Source: Pyrolobus sp964613695
GTDB taxonomy: Archaea > Thermoproteota > Thermoprotei_A > Sulfolobales > Pyrodictiaceae
Length of the DNA stretch: 25,118 nucleotides
Assembly (NCBI GenBank): GCA_964613695.1
Contig: CAZTIR010000019.1
Span: 1 to 25,118, forward strand
Direction: 5' to 3'
Shown: one piece after another, positions 7,416 to 15,891 of the stretch
Position numbering within the stretch: the first letter of the stretch is position 1
Layout: every line of letters begins with the position of its first letter
Notes under the pieces: model-generated
The model's database searches: none
What the model saw: the letters and a program-made list of their open reading frames with translations, nothing else
What the model was told of the DNA's origin: nothing
Program-made: the position numbers and the translations under genes

Positions 7416-8163
7416 GCTGCTCACCCGTCTTCTCAAGGAGGCCTAGGCCCCTACCCCTGCGTGTATAGGCTAGGATAACCGCGGGGCCGGGGTAGCTCTT
7501 AGCCTCCTCTAGCGCCGAGAGTAGGCTCCTAAAACTGTGGCCATCGGCCTCTATCACGTGCCAGCCTATACTCGACCAGCGTGCAGCTAACGACCCCTTG
7601 CTCTTCACTTTCTCGGTTGGGCCGTCCAGCTGGAACCCGTTAACATCGACTATCGCTACAAGGCTGCGTAGCCTTAGGTGCGCGGCCGTTGTCGCAGCCT
7701 CCCACACCTGCCCCTCATCAAGCTCGCCATCGCCTAGTATGACATAGACGTGGTACTTGCCCTCCGTGCCGTCAAGTCTCATCGCGTACGCTATCCCGGC
7801 TCCGATGCTCAGCCCTTGGCCTAGACTACCCGTCGAGACGTCGATGCCCGGCGTGTTGAAGTCGGGATGACCTTCAAGCCCATCGATGCTCCTGATCTTG
7901 TCCAGCTCTCTCTCGTCTATAACGCCCATCTCGGCCAGTATCGCGTAAAGCGCGGGTACTGCGTGTCCCTTGCTGAGTATAACCCAGTCTCTATGCGTAG
8001 GAGGCCCATCAACTCTGACACCAATACCGAAGTAGAGGGCTACGAGTATGTCGGTGACGCTTAGGGAGGCGCCAGCGTGCACGCTCTTATCGGCTGCAGC
8101 CATGCGGAGTATACGCTTCCTAACCCTAGCTGCTATCTCGCGTAGCTCGTTGAAAGTCCTCAT
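7378..8163 (-). CDS. tktA: Transketolase, N-terminal (diphosphate-binding) subunit
   Basis: The thiamine-diphosphate half of the split transketolase. The 261-residue product has the family's cofactor site GDGELDEGQVWEA with GDG at 134-136 and the closing Asn at 155, a phosphate-binding His in SVHAGAS (H29), the SKGHAVPALYA segment and STGSLGQGLSIGAG. The ATG at 8163 is preceded by GGGGTGGAGG and places the first helix where homologues begin; the frame runs open upstream to 8271 but that part has no protein-like pattern. The gene starts 55 bp after aroB and overlaps the C subunit by 38 bp, so both halves are probably made from one message and in matched amounts. Confidence 0.93.
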   Translation of the reverse strand: MRTFNELREIAARVRKRILRMAAADKSVHAGASLSVTDILVALYFGIGVRVDGPPTHRDWVILSKGHAVPALYAILAEMGVIDERELDKIRSIDGLEGHPDFNTPGIDVSTGSLGQGLSIGAGIAYAMRLDGTEGKYHVYVILGDGELDEGQVWEAATTAAHLRLRSLVAIVDVNGFQLDGPTEKVKSKGSLAARWSSIGWHVIEADGHSFRSLLSALEEAKSYPGPAVILAYTRRGRGLGLLEKTGEQHVSPEYAKQFVE

Positions 8164-8218
8164 GCCTCCACCCCACTTGGTGGGACGCTGGTGGGACCCA
8201 TCACTAGCACCCCGGGTA

Positions 8219-9325
8219 TTATCCTTTTCCAACCCGTTGGATTGCGCGCTCAACCCCCCGGAGGTAGTCACTAAGAGCCACCTCGATTACTATCCCCCTA
8301 CCAGGCCCTAGGGTAAAGACCCCGCGTATCCTATCACCGTGCACCTTCTTATCGCGCCTGATAAGATCCTCGAGTACGTCAAGGTCGGGTATCTGTACAC
8401 GGGGGAAGTTGAGCGAGGCTACAAGCTGTGATACATCCTCTGCAACATCCCGCGGCGTATAGCCCAGCTCGTAGCCAACCCAGGCTTCTATCACACACCC
8501 CCATGCGACAGCCACGCCGTGCTTAACTCGCCCGCCCCAAGCCTCCTCGATAGCATGGCCTACGGTATGCCCGAAGTTTAGTATCTCGCGTAGCCCGTAC
8601 TCCTCTCTCTCGTCAAGCTCTACTATCCTGGCCTTAGAGTCAACAGAATAGTAGACGATCTTCGCTAGTATATCACGATCCTTAATAACGTCAAGCCCGT
8701 GCTCCCGTAAAAGCTTATAAATACGCTTGTCGAGTGTGAACGCGTACTTGACCACCTCTCCTAGCCCGCTCAGCCACTCGCCCTCCGGCAGTGTCGAGAG
8801 GAGGCTCAGATCCTCTACCACGGCACGCGGCTGATAGAAGGCGCCTATAATATTCTTCAAACCCTTGTAGTTGACAGCAGTCTTACCCCCTATACTAGCG
8901 TCGACCATGGCAAGGAGCGTGGTCGGCAAGTTAACGTAAGGGACTCCCCTCTTATACACTGCTGCTGCAAACCCGGCCGCATCGCTGGCAGCCCCGCCAC
9001 CCACTATAACGACTAAATCACGCCTCGAGATGTTCAGATCGTGCATCTTCTCGAGGAGTGATAGGAGAGTCTCTACGCTCTTAGCGGCCTCGCCATCAGG
9101 TAGAACGGCTTTAGACGCGTGCCTACAGAAGCCCTCGAGACCGTCAACAACCCTCAAAGCCATCTGTGAGAGGGGTTCAGGGTATACGACGAGGCATTGA
9201 CTAGGCTCTAGTCTAGTATAGCGCTCTAGAAGTCTGCCAAGATTCTCTGCTAGCTCATAGCCTATTAGGACGGGGTAGGGGGGCGAGTAGCGCGGTGATA
9301 CGATCCTAACAGCCTCTAGCTCCAC
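8219..9325 (-). CDS. aroB: 3-dehydroquinate synthase
   Basis: Cyclises DAHP to 3-dehydroquinate, the second step of the shikimate pathway, with NAD+ and a divalent metal. The 368-residue protein has the NAD site VGGGAASDAAGFAA (GGG at 109-111), the PTTLLAMVDASIGGKTAVN segment, and the metal ligands E190 (GLGEVVKYAF), H253 (NFGHTVGHAIE) and H269 (VKHGVAVAWG), in family order. The start is the GTG at 9325. Only 6 bp separate it from the unknown gene upstream. It sits directly before transketolase, whose product erythrose-4-phosphate is the precursor of DAHP. No DAHP synthase or later shikimate genes are in this window. Confidence 0.96.
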   Translation of the reverse strand: MELEAVRIVSPRYSPPYPVLIGYELAENLGRLLERYTRLEPSQCLVVYPEPLSQMALRVVDGLEGFCRHASKAVLPDGEAAKSVETLLSLLEKMHDLNISRRDLVVIVGGGAASDAAGFAAAVYKRGVPYVNLPTTLLAMVDASIGGKTAVNYKGLKNIIGAFYQPRAVVEDLSLLSTLPEGEWLSGLGEVVKYAFTLDKRIYKLLREHGLDVIKDRDILAKIVYYSVDSKARIVELDEREEYGLREILNFGHTVGHAIEEAWGGRVKHGVAVAWGCVIEAWVGYELGYTPRDVAEDVSQLVASLNFPRVQIPDLDVLEDLIRRDKKVHGDRIRGVFTLGPGRGIVIEVALSDYLRGVERAIQRVGKG

Positions 9326-9331
9326 AGCAGC

Positions 9332-9805
9332 CTACCCGCTCCTCGTCTCCCGCGAACACTTAATCACGGCAGCCCAGCGCGGCTCTATACAATCCCCCGT
9401 CACGATACACTCGAGTATTCGCTTATACGCCCTCAAGGCTATCCTCAAGTGCTTCCTCTCAGAGCAGGTCACTATGAGCCCTTCAGAGTGAACCTCAAAG
9501 GGTAGCGGCGTTATACCAGAAGACTCTAGCACATCCCAGTAATCCGGGGCCGCGGCTGCTGCAATCCCGCGGACGCCTAGCTCTCGTAGCAGGAGCACGC
9601 TAGAGCCGCACAGCAGCAGCGGCAGCTTGTCACACACATTACCCTCTATACCGGTCTCGTCAATCAGTATGAGCGTGTCGCACTCGTCGACACTGGGGGG
9701 ATTCGGCACCACACGGAACTGGGGTGCTAAACTCGCCGAGGCGTAACCTATAGACTCTGCATCAGCGCCGAAAACGCACACGGTGCTAAACTTGCGCGTT
9801 GTCAT
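9332..9805 (-). CDS. Protein of unknown function upstream of aroB
   Basis: I do not recognise this 157-residue protein. It begins with a Rossmann-like beta strand and glycine turn (TVCVFGADAES), then alternates hydrophobic strands with helices (DTLILIDETG, LPLLLCGSSVLLLREL, an alanine-rich AAAAAPDYW), and carries six cysteines, several near the C terminus. No catalytic motif is evident. The ATG at 9805 is used; it overlaps the divergent gene's start by 23 bp. A GTG at 9781 would avoid the overlap but begins inside the first strand. It is only 6 bp before aroB and is probably the first gene of the aromatic block, so a role near that pathway is possible but not shown. Confidence 0.65.
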   Translation of the reverse strand: MTTRKFSTVCVFGADAESIGYASASLAPQFRVVPNPPSVDECDTLILIDETGIEGNVCDKLPLLLCGSSVLLLRELGVRGIAAAAAPDYWDVLESSGITPLPFEVHSEGLIVTCSERKHLRIALRAYKRILECIVTGDCIEPRWAAVIKCSRETRSG

Positions 9806-10643
9806 CGTAGGCTTAGGCCGCATGGGCACAGCCTATGCTGAGAGGCTCTCAGAAAAAGGGTTTACACTACTCCTCTACTCTCGTCGCCCACACGCAGCGA
9901 GAGAGCTCGCAACACGCTTGGGCGCTCGTGTTGCGAGTGAGAGCGACCTCCTCGAGCCAGACACGATAGTCGTTAATGCCGGGTGGGATGACGAGTATCT
10001 CATAAGCCTCGCAAACCTGGTTAGGCAAGGTCACTCGATTCTCGTGAACACTGCAACAGTATCGCCTGCAGCGAGCCTAAAGGCTGGGAGGATTGTCGGA
10101 GAGAGCCGCTATCTTGAAGCGCCTGTCGCCGGGGGTCCTGGTGTTGCAAGGGAGGGTAAGCTGCCCATCATAATAGCGTACTGGGATAAGGCGGTGTACG
10201 ACAAAGCCCGGCTTGTGATAGAGGCTCTAGCATCGACCGTGATACACGCTGGTGAGCCGCCGCGCGCAATGGTGGTGAAACTCGCGTTCAACAACCTCTT
10301 GTTCACGGCTATCGCTGGCTTCGCGTCCTCGATGAGGCTCGTTGCATCATGGGGTATAGACCTGGACGTGTTCAAGAGGCTCTTGGAGAGCACGTGGCTC
10401 CGTGTGATAGTCGAGAGGTATTGGGAGAGGGCTCTAACAGAGAGGCCTGCAAGCTTCCGGCTGGCTGGCGCGATTAAAGACCTGTATCTAGCTCTAGGCG
10501 CTCACGCCGAGAAGGGTTCGCCAGCCTCTTCGACAATGGGGGCCCTTAACGAGTATCTCGAGGCTATGAGGGTTTGTGGCGGCGACGTCGACTATACTAA
10601 TGTTGTACGCTGTAACCTCGAGAAGCCTGGAGAGAAGTCTTAA
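9783..10643 (+). CDS. Beta-hydroxyacid dehydrogenase family (3-hydroxyisobutyrate dehydrogenase-like)
   Basis: An NAD(P)-dependent oxidoreductase of the 6-phosphogluconate/3-hydroxyisobutyrate dehydrogenase superfamily. The 286-residue product has the dinucleotide motif GLGRMG at 10-15, the substrate-binding EAPVAGGPG at 112-120 and the catalytic lysine K166 with N170 in VVKLAFNN, followed by the all-helical C-terminal domain. The hydroxyacid used is not predictable; homologues include glyoxylate/succinic semialdehyde reductases and hydroxyisobutyrate dehydrogenases. The start is the GTG at 9783 or the TTG at 9792 (three residues shorter and closer to the usual family N terminus). The last approximately 20 residues, with two cysteines, go beyond the core fold. 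Confidence 0.87.
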   Translation: MLNLRVVIVGLGRMGTAYAERLSEKGFTLLLYSRRPHAARELATRLGARVASESDLLEPDTIVVNAGWDDEYLISLANLVRQGHSILVNTATVSPAASLKAGRIVGESRYLEAPVAGGPGVAREGKLPIIIAYWDKAVYDKARLVIEALASTVIHAGEPPRAMVVKLAFNNLLFTAIAGFASSMRLVASWGIDLDVFKRLLESTWLRVIVERYWERALTERPASFRLAGAIKDLYLALGAHAEKGSPASSTMGALNEYLEAMRVCGGDVDYTNVVRCNLEKPGEKS

Positions 10644-10687
10644 ACCTCTCGAGACGCTCGCCTAGTAGTAATGTGAGGTTGCCCGCC

Positions 10688-11860
10688 ATGACGCAGATAG
10701 CGAGGCTCGAGCGATGGATGATTGATAGGCTTGCAGACGCGTTGAGGGTGGGCCTCGAGGAGGCGGAGAGGCTTGCGCGTAGACGTAGTGTTGTGAGGGT
10801 AATGAGATGGCGTGATATCACGTACTTCTCTCTTAGGAAAGACTATCGTGACTATAGGGAGGGCACTCTTATCGCCGTGTGGCCCGACGGCTATCGGGTT
10901 GTGCCAGGCTACCCCTCTATACAACGTGTGCTACTCCCAAGCGTTGCCCTGCCAAGACACTTCATTGACAAGGTAGTTGTGGAGGAGAAGATGAACGGGT
11001 ATAATGTTAGGGTTGTCATGCTGCGCGGCAGGCTGGCGGCTATCACCAGGGGCGGCCTCATATGCCCCTATACAACGGCTCGTATAGAGAGACTCTATGG
11101 CGAGAAGCTTAAAGAACTATTCCGCGAGGAGGGCGAGGAGCTGATAGTAGCTGGTGAGGTTGTCGGGCTCGAGAATCCCTACGTCCGCTTCTACTATCCG
11201 GAAGCGGGCGGCTTCGCATACTTCGTCTTCGATATGAGCATTGGAACCCGTTTCCTCCCGCCGATGAAGCGTAGGGAGCTCGCAGAGAAGTATGGGCTAC
11301 CCCACGTACCAGTGCTCGGCGTTATAGACAAGAACGATATGGGGTCTTTCAAGAAGATAATCGATGATTTGGAGAGGAGGGGGCGTGAAGGCGTAGTGCT
11401 TAAGGACCCTGAGTACCGTGTGCCGGCACTGAAGTACACTACAAGCTTCATAAACGTACACGACCTTGAGGTTGGTATGAGGTATCCCTTCGAGGAGGGT
11501 AAGAGCTACCTCTTCTCACGCATACTCCGAGAGATGTTCAAGGCGCTAGAGGAGGGCTGGGATGATAGGAGGCTGTTGGCGGAGGAGGAGAGGCTGGGCA
11601 AGGCGATACTAGAACCCGCCATCGAGTCTATAAAGAGGGTTGCACAGGGACACATGCTCTATGAGGAGTTTGAGCTCCTCTTCGGCTCCAGGAGCGAGCT
11701 AGACGAGTTCCTGGAATACATGGCCTCCCTCGGCATCGATGTTATAGTTGCGGGCGTCTCCCAGACGAATGAGGGTATACGAGCAAGGATTAGGAAGGTC
11801 AAGAACTCCTGGTACGAGATAAAGCGTATACTAGAGACCGGCCTAAGCCCTATCGACTAG
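10688..11860 (+). CDS. ATP-dependent RNA ligase, Rnl3 family
   Basis: A nucleotidyltransferase that adenylates itself and joins RNA ends; archaeal relatives (Pab1020, MTH1221 type) are homodimers able to circularise RNA. The 390-residue protein carries motif I EKMNGYN with the adenylated lysine at K101, a GEVVG motif III region, FVFDM (IIIa), EGVVLKD (IV) and LKYTTS (V). The N-terminal ~95 residues and the helical C-terminal dimerisation part match the Rnl3 layout. The ATG at 10688 is preceded by GTGAGG about 9 nt upstream, which is why it is preferred over the GTG at 10673. The gene follows the dehydrogenase by 44 bp and overlaps the convergent HAD gene by 11 bp. Confidence 0.92.
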   Translation: MTQIARLERWMIDRLADALRVGLEEAERLARRRSVVRVMRWRDITYFSLRKDYRDYREGTLIAVWPDGYRVVPGYPSIQRVLLPSVALPRHFIDKVVVEEKMNGYNVRVVMLRGRLAAITRGGLICPYTTARIERLYGEKLKELFREEGEELIVAGEVVGLENPYVRFYYPEAGGFAYFVFDMSIGTRFLPPMKRRELAEKYGLPHVPVLGVIDKNDMGSFKKIIDDLERRGREGVVLKDPEYRVPALKYTTSFINVHDLEVGMRYPFEEGKSYLFSRILREMFKALEEGWDDRRLLAEEERLGKAILEPAIESIKRVAQGHMLYEEFELLFGSRSELDEFLEYMASLGIDVIVAGVSQTNEGIRARIRKVKNSWYEIKRILETGLSPID

Positions 11861-12611
11861 ACGCGCCCAGCGAGTGTATAAGCGCGTCTATGTCGAGGTC
11901 TAGCTCTAAGAGCTTAGACACTAGCCACCTTACGGACTCGCCGCTCTTACCAGGGGCTATTATGTCAGCCACCTTCTTTAGGGCAGGGTCGGCGTTCCCC
12001 ACGGCAACCAGCAGCCTGCTAGCCTCCCTAAGCTCGGCATCCATGGGGGAGTCGCCAACGGCTATTGTCTCGGAGGGCAGCGCCTCCACAAGCTTCAATG
12101 CCAGCCTCAGGCCAGCAGCTTTCGTCGAGCACTTGGGCCTGATGTGTATAGCGTAACCGCTATACCCTATACTCACATCCTCCCGGCCAAGCCGCCTAAC
12201 AAGCTCCTCAACCTTGCTAAGCGCCTCTTGCGCCTTGCCCGCGTCTTTCAAGTTAAAGGCGTAGTCGCAGTGGCGGTAAACGTTCTGCCAGCTAGGGTAG
12301 AGGTAGTTCGACAACCTAGCCTCTACTAGCCTGGCGACGTCGCTCACATCCTCCCTGCAGACCCGGTACCTAGAACCTCTATAGAAGACCATGCACCCGT
12401 TCTCAGCCACGTGGGGCGAGTCTTCGAACCCAAGGTATCTCGCGAGGCCTGCCACCACGGGCACGCTATTACCCGTCACTAGTATCACATGAACGCCGCG
12501 CGCGGCCAGCTCTCTAAGCAGCTTGACGGCATCCAAGTCTAGTGTGAAGACGCCACGGTCTACTGTCAGGGTGCCATCTATGTCAGCGGCTAGCACCCGT
12601 AACCTACTCAA
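11850..12611 (-). CDS. HAD-family phosphatase, archaeal phosphoglycolate phosphatase type
   Basis: A haloacid dehalogenase-superfamily phosphatase of the archaeal phosphoglycolate phosphatase type (TA0175-like). Motif I is DIDGT with the nucleophile D10 and the acid/base D12; motif II is the threonine of LVTGN; the lysine of motif III is probably in IRPKCSTKAAGL; motif IV is GDSPMD. The C2-type cap lies between about residues 80 and 165. The product has 253 residues, some 25 more than usual, with a leucine-rich helical end. The start is the TTG at 12611 with GAGGG 8 nt upstream; a GTG at 12596 is possible but would cut into the first strand. Phosphoglycolate is the family substrate; sugar phosphates are also possible. 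Confidence 0.87.
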   Translation of the reverse strand: MSRLRVLAADIDGTLTVDRGVFTLDLDAVKLLRELAARGVHVILVTGNSVPVVAGLARYLGFEDSPHVAENGCMVFYRGSRYRVCREDVSDVARLVEARLSNYLYPSWQNVYRHCDYAFNLKDAGKAQEALSKVEELVRRLGREDVSIGYSGYAIHIRPKCSTKAAGLRLALKLVEALPSETIAVGDSPMDAELREASRLLVAVGNADPALKKVADIIAPGKSGESVRWLVSKLLELDLDIDALIHSLGASSR

Positions 12612-12648
12612 CTTTACAACCCTCTCGTGCCAAAAACATTAGTACCCT

Positions 12649-13485
12649 TTAATGCGTCTTTGCACTAGTGCCTCCGCCAACTGCATCCTCGATTATAGCC
12701 CTTGTCTCACGTGGCGCTATGATAACCGAGCCGACCTCCTCCACCCTCCTCGCGCTGATGCGGTCGCGCTCAACGCGTATATAGGCTCCAGCCTCGCGAG
12801 CTATTCCTAGCGCTGCAGCCACATCGACATTCCTGAGTTTTCCCCTCAGGTCTATGAATGCTAGAGCGCGGCCCAGCGCAGCCCATGTAATCTCTAATGC
12901 AGCTGCGCCATAGGATCGTGTGCTAACCCTATACCCTCTCGCCCTGAACGCGTTGACCACACGCTCTATTACACGAAGCTGTTCAGGGCTCTCAGCATAG
13001 TATAATAGTATACGCTGTATGGGAGTATGGAGAGGCGTTGAATTGCCCTCAAAAACTCCAACACCTTTTGCGAAGCTCACGGGAGGCCAGTTGAAGACTG
13101 GTGCCACTACGCCCGCTAGCAGCTCGTTAATAGTAATAGCGTCGTGTGTAACTGGCGCAGCGGCGATACTCACCGCAGCCCATGGCACGAAAGCAGCGTA
13201 GTTCTTGCTGCCATCCAGGGGATCTAGGAATATTACAAGCTCGGGTCCTTCACCGAGAATCACCTCGCCCCTCTCCTCGCATATGATGCGTGCTTTCACC
13301 CCCTCCGCTTTAAGAAGCTCTATTATGAACCCCTCAACCTCGTAATCTATGCCGAGAGTCTCATCTCTCTTACTCCTAGCTATAACCTCCAGCTGCTCTG
13401 TTACACCCAGCCTGTCGCGTAGATACGCGGCAGCCTCTCCCGCGACGCGCACTAGAAGCCTTCTAAGCTCCTCAGCATCCTTCAT
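12649..13485 (-). CDS. Inositol monophosphatase/fructose-1,6-bisphosphatase family enzyme
   Basis: A lithium-sensitive-phosphatase-fold enzyme that removes phosphate from inositol-1-phosphate and, in many archaea, also fructose-1,6-bisphosphate. Of the metal motifs, CEERGE (E70, E71) and DPLDGSKN (D88, D91) are clear and the third (NVDVAAALGIAREAG) is recognisable, although its usual tryptophan before the aspartate is replaced by Val. The length of 278 fits. The ATG at 13485 has GAGGTG 6 nt upstream, and the gene begins 9 bp after the preceding stop, so it is in an operon with the unknown gene 13495-13971. The lone conserved difference in motif 3 leaves the substrate open. Confidence 0.88.
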   Translation of the reverse strand: MKDAEELRRLLVRVAGEAAAYLRDRLGVTEQLEVIARSKRDETLGIDYEVEGFIIELLKAEGVKARIICEERGEVILGEGPELVIFLDPLDGSKNYAAFVPWAAVSIAAAPVTHDAITINELLAGVVAPVFNWPPVSFAKGVGVFEGNSTPLHTPIQRILLYYAESPEQLRVIERVVNAFRARGYRVSTRSYGAAALEITWAALGRALAFIDLRGKLRNVDVAAALGIAREAGAYIRVERDRISARRVEEVGSVIIAPRETRAIIEDAVGGGTSAKTH

Positions 13486-13494
13486 GCCGACACC

Positions 13495-13971
13495 TCACTC
13501 TTCGATAGCAACGTACTCGGGGAGCCACGTTAACAGCTCTTCTAGCACCTCGTCCGGGTCTTCGACCCTCTCTTTCGCCCCCTCCTCCGCAGTTATCATA
13601 CCCTGGAGTGCGTGCACAAGAGCCTGGAGCATCAGCGTATAGGATTCCTTAAACAGTTTTGAGAGCCTGCTAGCAGACTCGTTTATACGCTCCCATGCCC
13701 TCTCCCCCTCAACGCATATACAGAAGTCGTCCGGCTCCTCGAGACCAAAATGGCATATAACAACCCTATTGCCGCTTAACGGCAGCACCACAACACGATG
13801 CCCCCTATACTCCACGTCCTCGATGAACTCGCTGCCAAGCTTCATTATGAGATCCCGTAATGGGAACTTGTTCGTAGGAGGCCCGTTGAGGGTACCCAGC
13901 AGCCTTAGCCCGCGGAGGGGCTCTAGAGCATTATACACATCGTCATACTTTACCCGAATCTCGGAGGACAC
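13495..13971 (-). CDS. Conserved-looking protein of unknown function
   Basis: I do not recognise this 158-residue protein. It appears soluble: an N-terminal alpha/beta part (a GTLNGPPTN loop, strands HRVVVLPL and NRVVICHFG, then an acidic turn with FCICVEG) followed by a mostly helical, acidic C-terminal half with LSKLFKESYTLMLQALVHALQGM. No catalytic signature is visible. It starts at GTG 13971 and is the first gene of a three-gene minus-strand run with the inositol-phosphatase-family enzyme and the HAD phosphatase. TATA-like stretches (TTTTAGA near 14025, GATATAG near 14010) lie upstream on its strand. Confidence 0.68.
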   Translation of the reverse strand: MSSEIRVKYDDVYNALEPLRGLRLLGTLNGPPTNKFPLRDLIMKLGSEFIEDVEYRGHRVVVLPLSGNRVVICHFGLEEPDDFCICVEGERAWERINESASRLSKLFKESYTLMLQALVHALQGMITAEEGAKERVEDPDEVLEELLTWLPEYVAIEE

Positions 13972-14070
13972 TCTGCGACACCAACCCCGCTAGTAGCCTC
14001 GAGACCCTATATCCGGAACACTCGTCTAAAAGGAGAGCCTGGGCCCGATGCCCGCAGCGAGCTTGCTGAG

Positions 14071-14079
14071 CTTATAGAG
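14071..14079 (+). promoter_or_regulatory. TATA box for the LOG-like gene
   Basis: CTTATAGAG lies about 36-42 bases before the ATG at 14113. Archaeal spacing predicts transcription start near 14100, leaving a short leader that contains GGAGGG at 14101-14106. Position and sequence fit; no B-recognition element is obvious. Confidence 0.45.
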
Positions 14080-14112
14080 TGATGATGGGTTGGAGTGGGA
14101 GGAGGGCCCGCC

Positions 14113-14670
14113 ATGCAGGCGCGTGTCTCGATAGCTGCTTATAGCGGCGAGCCGCCCAGGCAGGCTATCGAGAAGAGCCTAGCCGCGGCCGACGCTCTAG
14201 TCGATGAGTGTAGGAGACATGGTGCACATCTCGTAGCGTATCTCGGAGGCTATCGTGGCTTAATGAGGATAGTAGCCTCCAGGCTTATCTCTCAGGGCGC
14301 TACTATAGTTCTCATACTGCCGAGAGACTATGAGGGCGTTGACGAGCCTAACGAAGCAATTATAGTAAGGACTGGTATGGATTCGAAGGCGCGTAGCGCC
14401 ATACTGGTGCGGAGCGGAGATGCTCTATTAGTGCTAGGCGGCGCCTCCGGCACGCTTCTCGAGGCATTCGCCGCATATGGGCTAGGGCTTCCGGTAGTAT
14501 ATCTGCTCGGCACGGGCCTCGAAAGCGATAACCTGGTAAAAGCGTATGGGGATGGCGTGCTTGACTCGAGAATTGGGAAGCTCATCCACTACACTACTGA
14601 TCCCCGGGAAGCGGGTAGGCTGGCGTGTAGAGCATCTCTAGGGAGAGGATTAAGAACGGGGTCTCGGTAA
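14113..14670 (+). CDS. LOG/SLOG-type Rossmann nucleotide-binding protein
   Basis: A single-domain alpha/beta protein of the LOG ('lysine decarboxylase-like') superfamily, whose characterised members cleave nucleotide monophosphates to the base and ribose phosphate or bind nucleotide ligands. The 185-residue product has an early glycine-poor strand (SIAAYSG), a YLGGYRGLM loop, and the signature loop near residue 117 as LGGASGTLLEAFAAYGLG. The classical motif is PGGxGTxxE, so the Pro is replaced by Leu and one residue differs in the loop, as in the TIGR00725-like branch. The ATG at 14113 is preceded by GGAGGG. It stands alone between divergent and convergent neighbours. The family is well supported, the reaction is not. 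Confidence 0.78.
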   Translation: MQARVSIAAYSGEPPRQAIEKSLAAADALVDECRRHGAHLVAYLGGYRGLMRIVASRLISQGATIVLILPRDYEGVDEPNEAIIVRTGMDSKARSAILVRSGDALLVLGGASGTLLEAFAAYGLGLPVVYLLGTGLESDNLVKAYGDGVLDSRIGKLIHYTTDPREAGRLACRASLGRGLRTGSR

Positions 14671-14716
14671 GGTGTCCGCTCGTCATCCTATAACGTCTCC
14701 GAGGAGGTGCTTCTCC

Positions 14717-15891
14717 TCATCGACCCCCGCGTCTCGATATAAGCTTAAGCTTCTCCTCTAATTCTTTGAGCCTCTCCTCTAACCCCCTCATAATNNNNNN
14801 NNNNNNNNNNNNNNNNNNNNNNNNNNNNNNNNNNNNNNNNNNNNNNNNNNNNNNNNNNNNNNNNNNNNNNNNNNNNNNNNNNNNNNNNNNNNNNTAATCT
14901 TCTTTTGCTTTGGGCTCGTCCTCATGATCTCGGCTAGGTTTATGGACACGCTCTTCGTAACCACTGCTCCGGCATTGTCCATCGCGCTTATATAGCAGTG
15001 TAGTAGCGTGGTATTGGCATGTGCTGGAACCGGGAAGGCTACTCTATTGACGCCTGGCGCGAGAAGCCCCTTGAATCGTTGTGTTCCGTATATGCAGGTG
15101 TAGTTAGCCTCTACAATGAAGCCGTCCGGATCCGAAACCGTTATGTATAAGGCTAGCATGTTTTTCTCAGGTGTCGCATTGACAGTTATAAGTGGAGGAA
15201 GGTTCAAGATCAAGGTTTTACAATAGATGTTGTGACCGTAGAGCTCGGTATTGTTAAGCGATGCTATCACGTCAACGCATATCCTATGCCTCCTCCCTCT
15301 GCTAAGCACTAGCTCCGTTCTTTCGCCAGGCTTTAGCATCTTAGCAACAGTGTTATCGACGCGTACGATGAGGGTGTAGTTGGCTGCGGGGAGCTGCGGG
15401 TATATCAGTGGAGTTATTGTGAAGGGTTTGCCGAGAGTCGGTTCTGGGGGGTTGAGCGCGAGTACGATACTGACCACTAGGACGGGTGTGCGATACAACA
15501 CAGTGCCTCCCGGCGCATCATATATAGTCACATAATAGATGCCCGGCGTCAAGTTATACGGTTTGAGGTTAAAGACTACGGTCGAGCCGCGCGCGAGTAT
15601 GTAGTACTCGCTTGCGAACCCGTTACCCTCGAGCCTTGCCGCTACTGAGGATAAGCCCGGGGGCAGCGACACTAAGGTCACCCTGATAGCGCCGTTTATT
15701 GTTGTGAGGCGAGGCTCAACCTTCACGACTAGATAGCCTCCCCCCGCCTTTGGGGCTGCCAGTGCTGCTGGCGAGGCTAGGAGGACGCACGTAGCCGCGA
15801 CGAGCAGTAGGATATGGAGGCCGGGTAGGAGGGTACTAGCTAATGTATGCGCGGCTCGTCTAGATCTTGTAGAGTTTCGCTTCAGCATCAT
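14717..15891 (-). CDS. Secreted beta-sandwich protein with coiled-coil end, interrupted by an assembly gap
   Basis: I do not recognise the family. The first 332 residues are readable from the ATG at 15891: a basic N terminus, a hydrophobic signal/anchor at about 25-46 ending in alanine-rich sequence, then three beta-rich segments resembling Ig-like/CARDB domains with several N-x-S/T sites (NNT, NYT), so it probably acts at the cell surface. The frame then enters 100 N. Beyond the gap, 14717-14794 encodes IMRGLEERLKELEEKLKL followed by ISRRGGR and a stop: a clear heptad coiled coil that is very probably this protein's C terminus. The start overlaps the phosphoesterase gene by 32 bp, so the two are cotranscribed. 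True length depends on the gap. Confidence 0.68.
14795..14894. other. Assembly gap (100 N)
   Basis: Exactly 100 N, the customary placeholder for a gap of unknown size. It lies inside the secreted-protein gene. The bases on both sides read ATTA on the minus strand, and joining the sides at that shared ATTA keeps the reading frame. Confidence 0.98.

Noticed and set aside
14066..14090. CTGA followed after 10 bases by GTGATGA, resembling the D'-C' half of a C/D sRNA
   Set aside because: No box C 12 nt upstream and no box D 12 nt downstream; the stretch is better explained as the TATA box and leader of the LOG-like gene.
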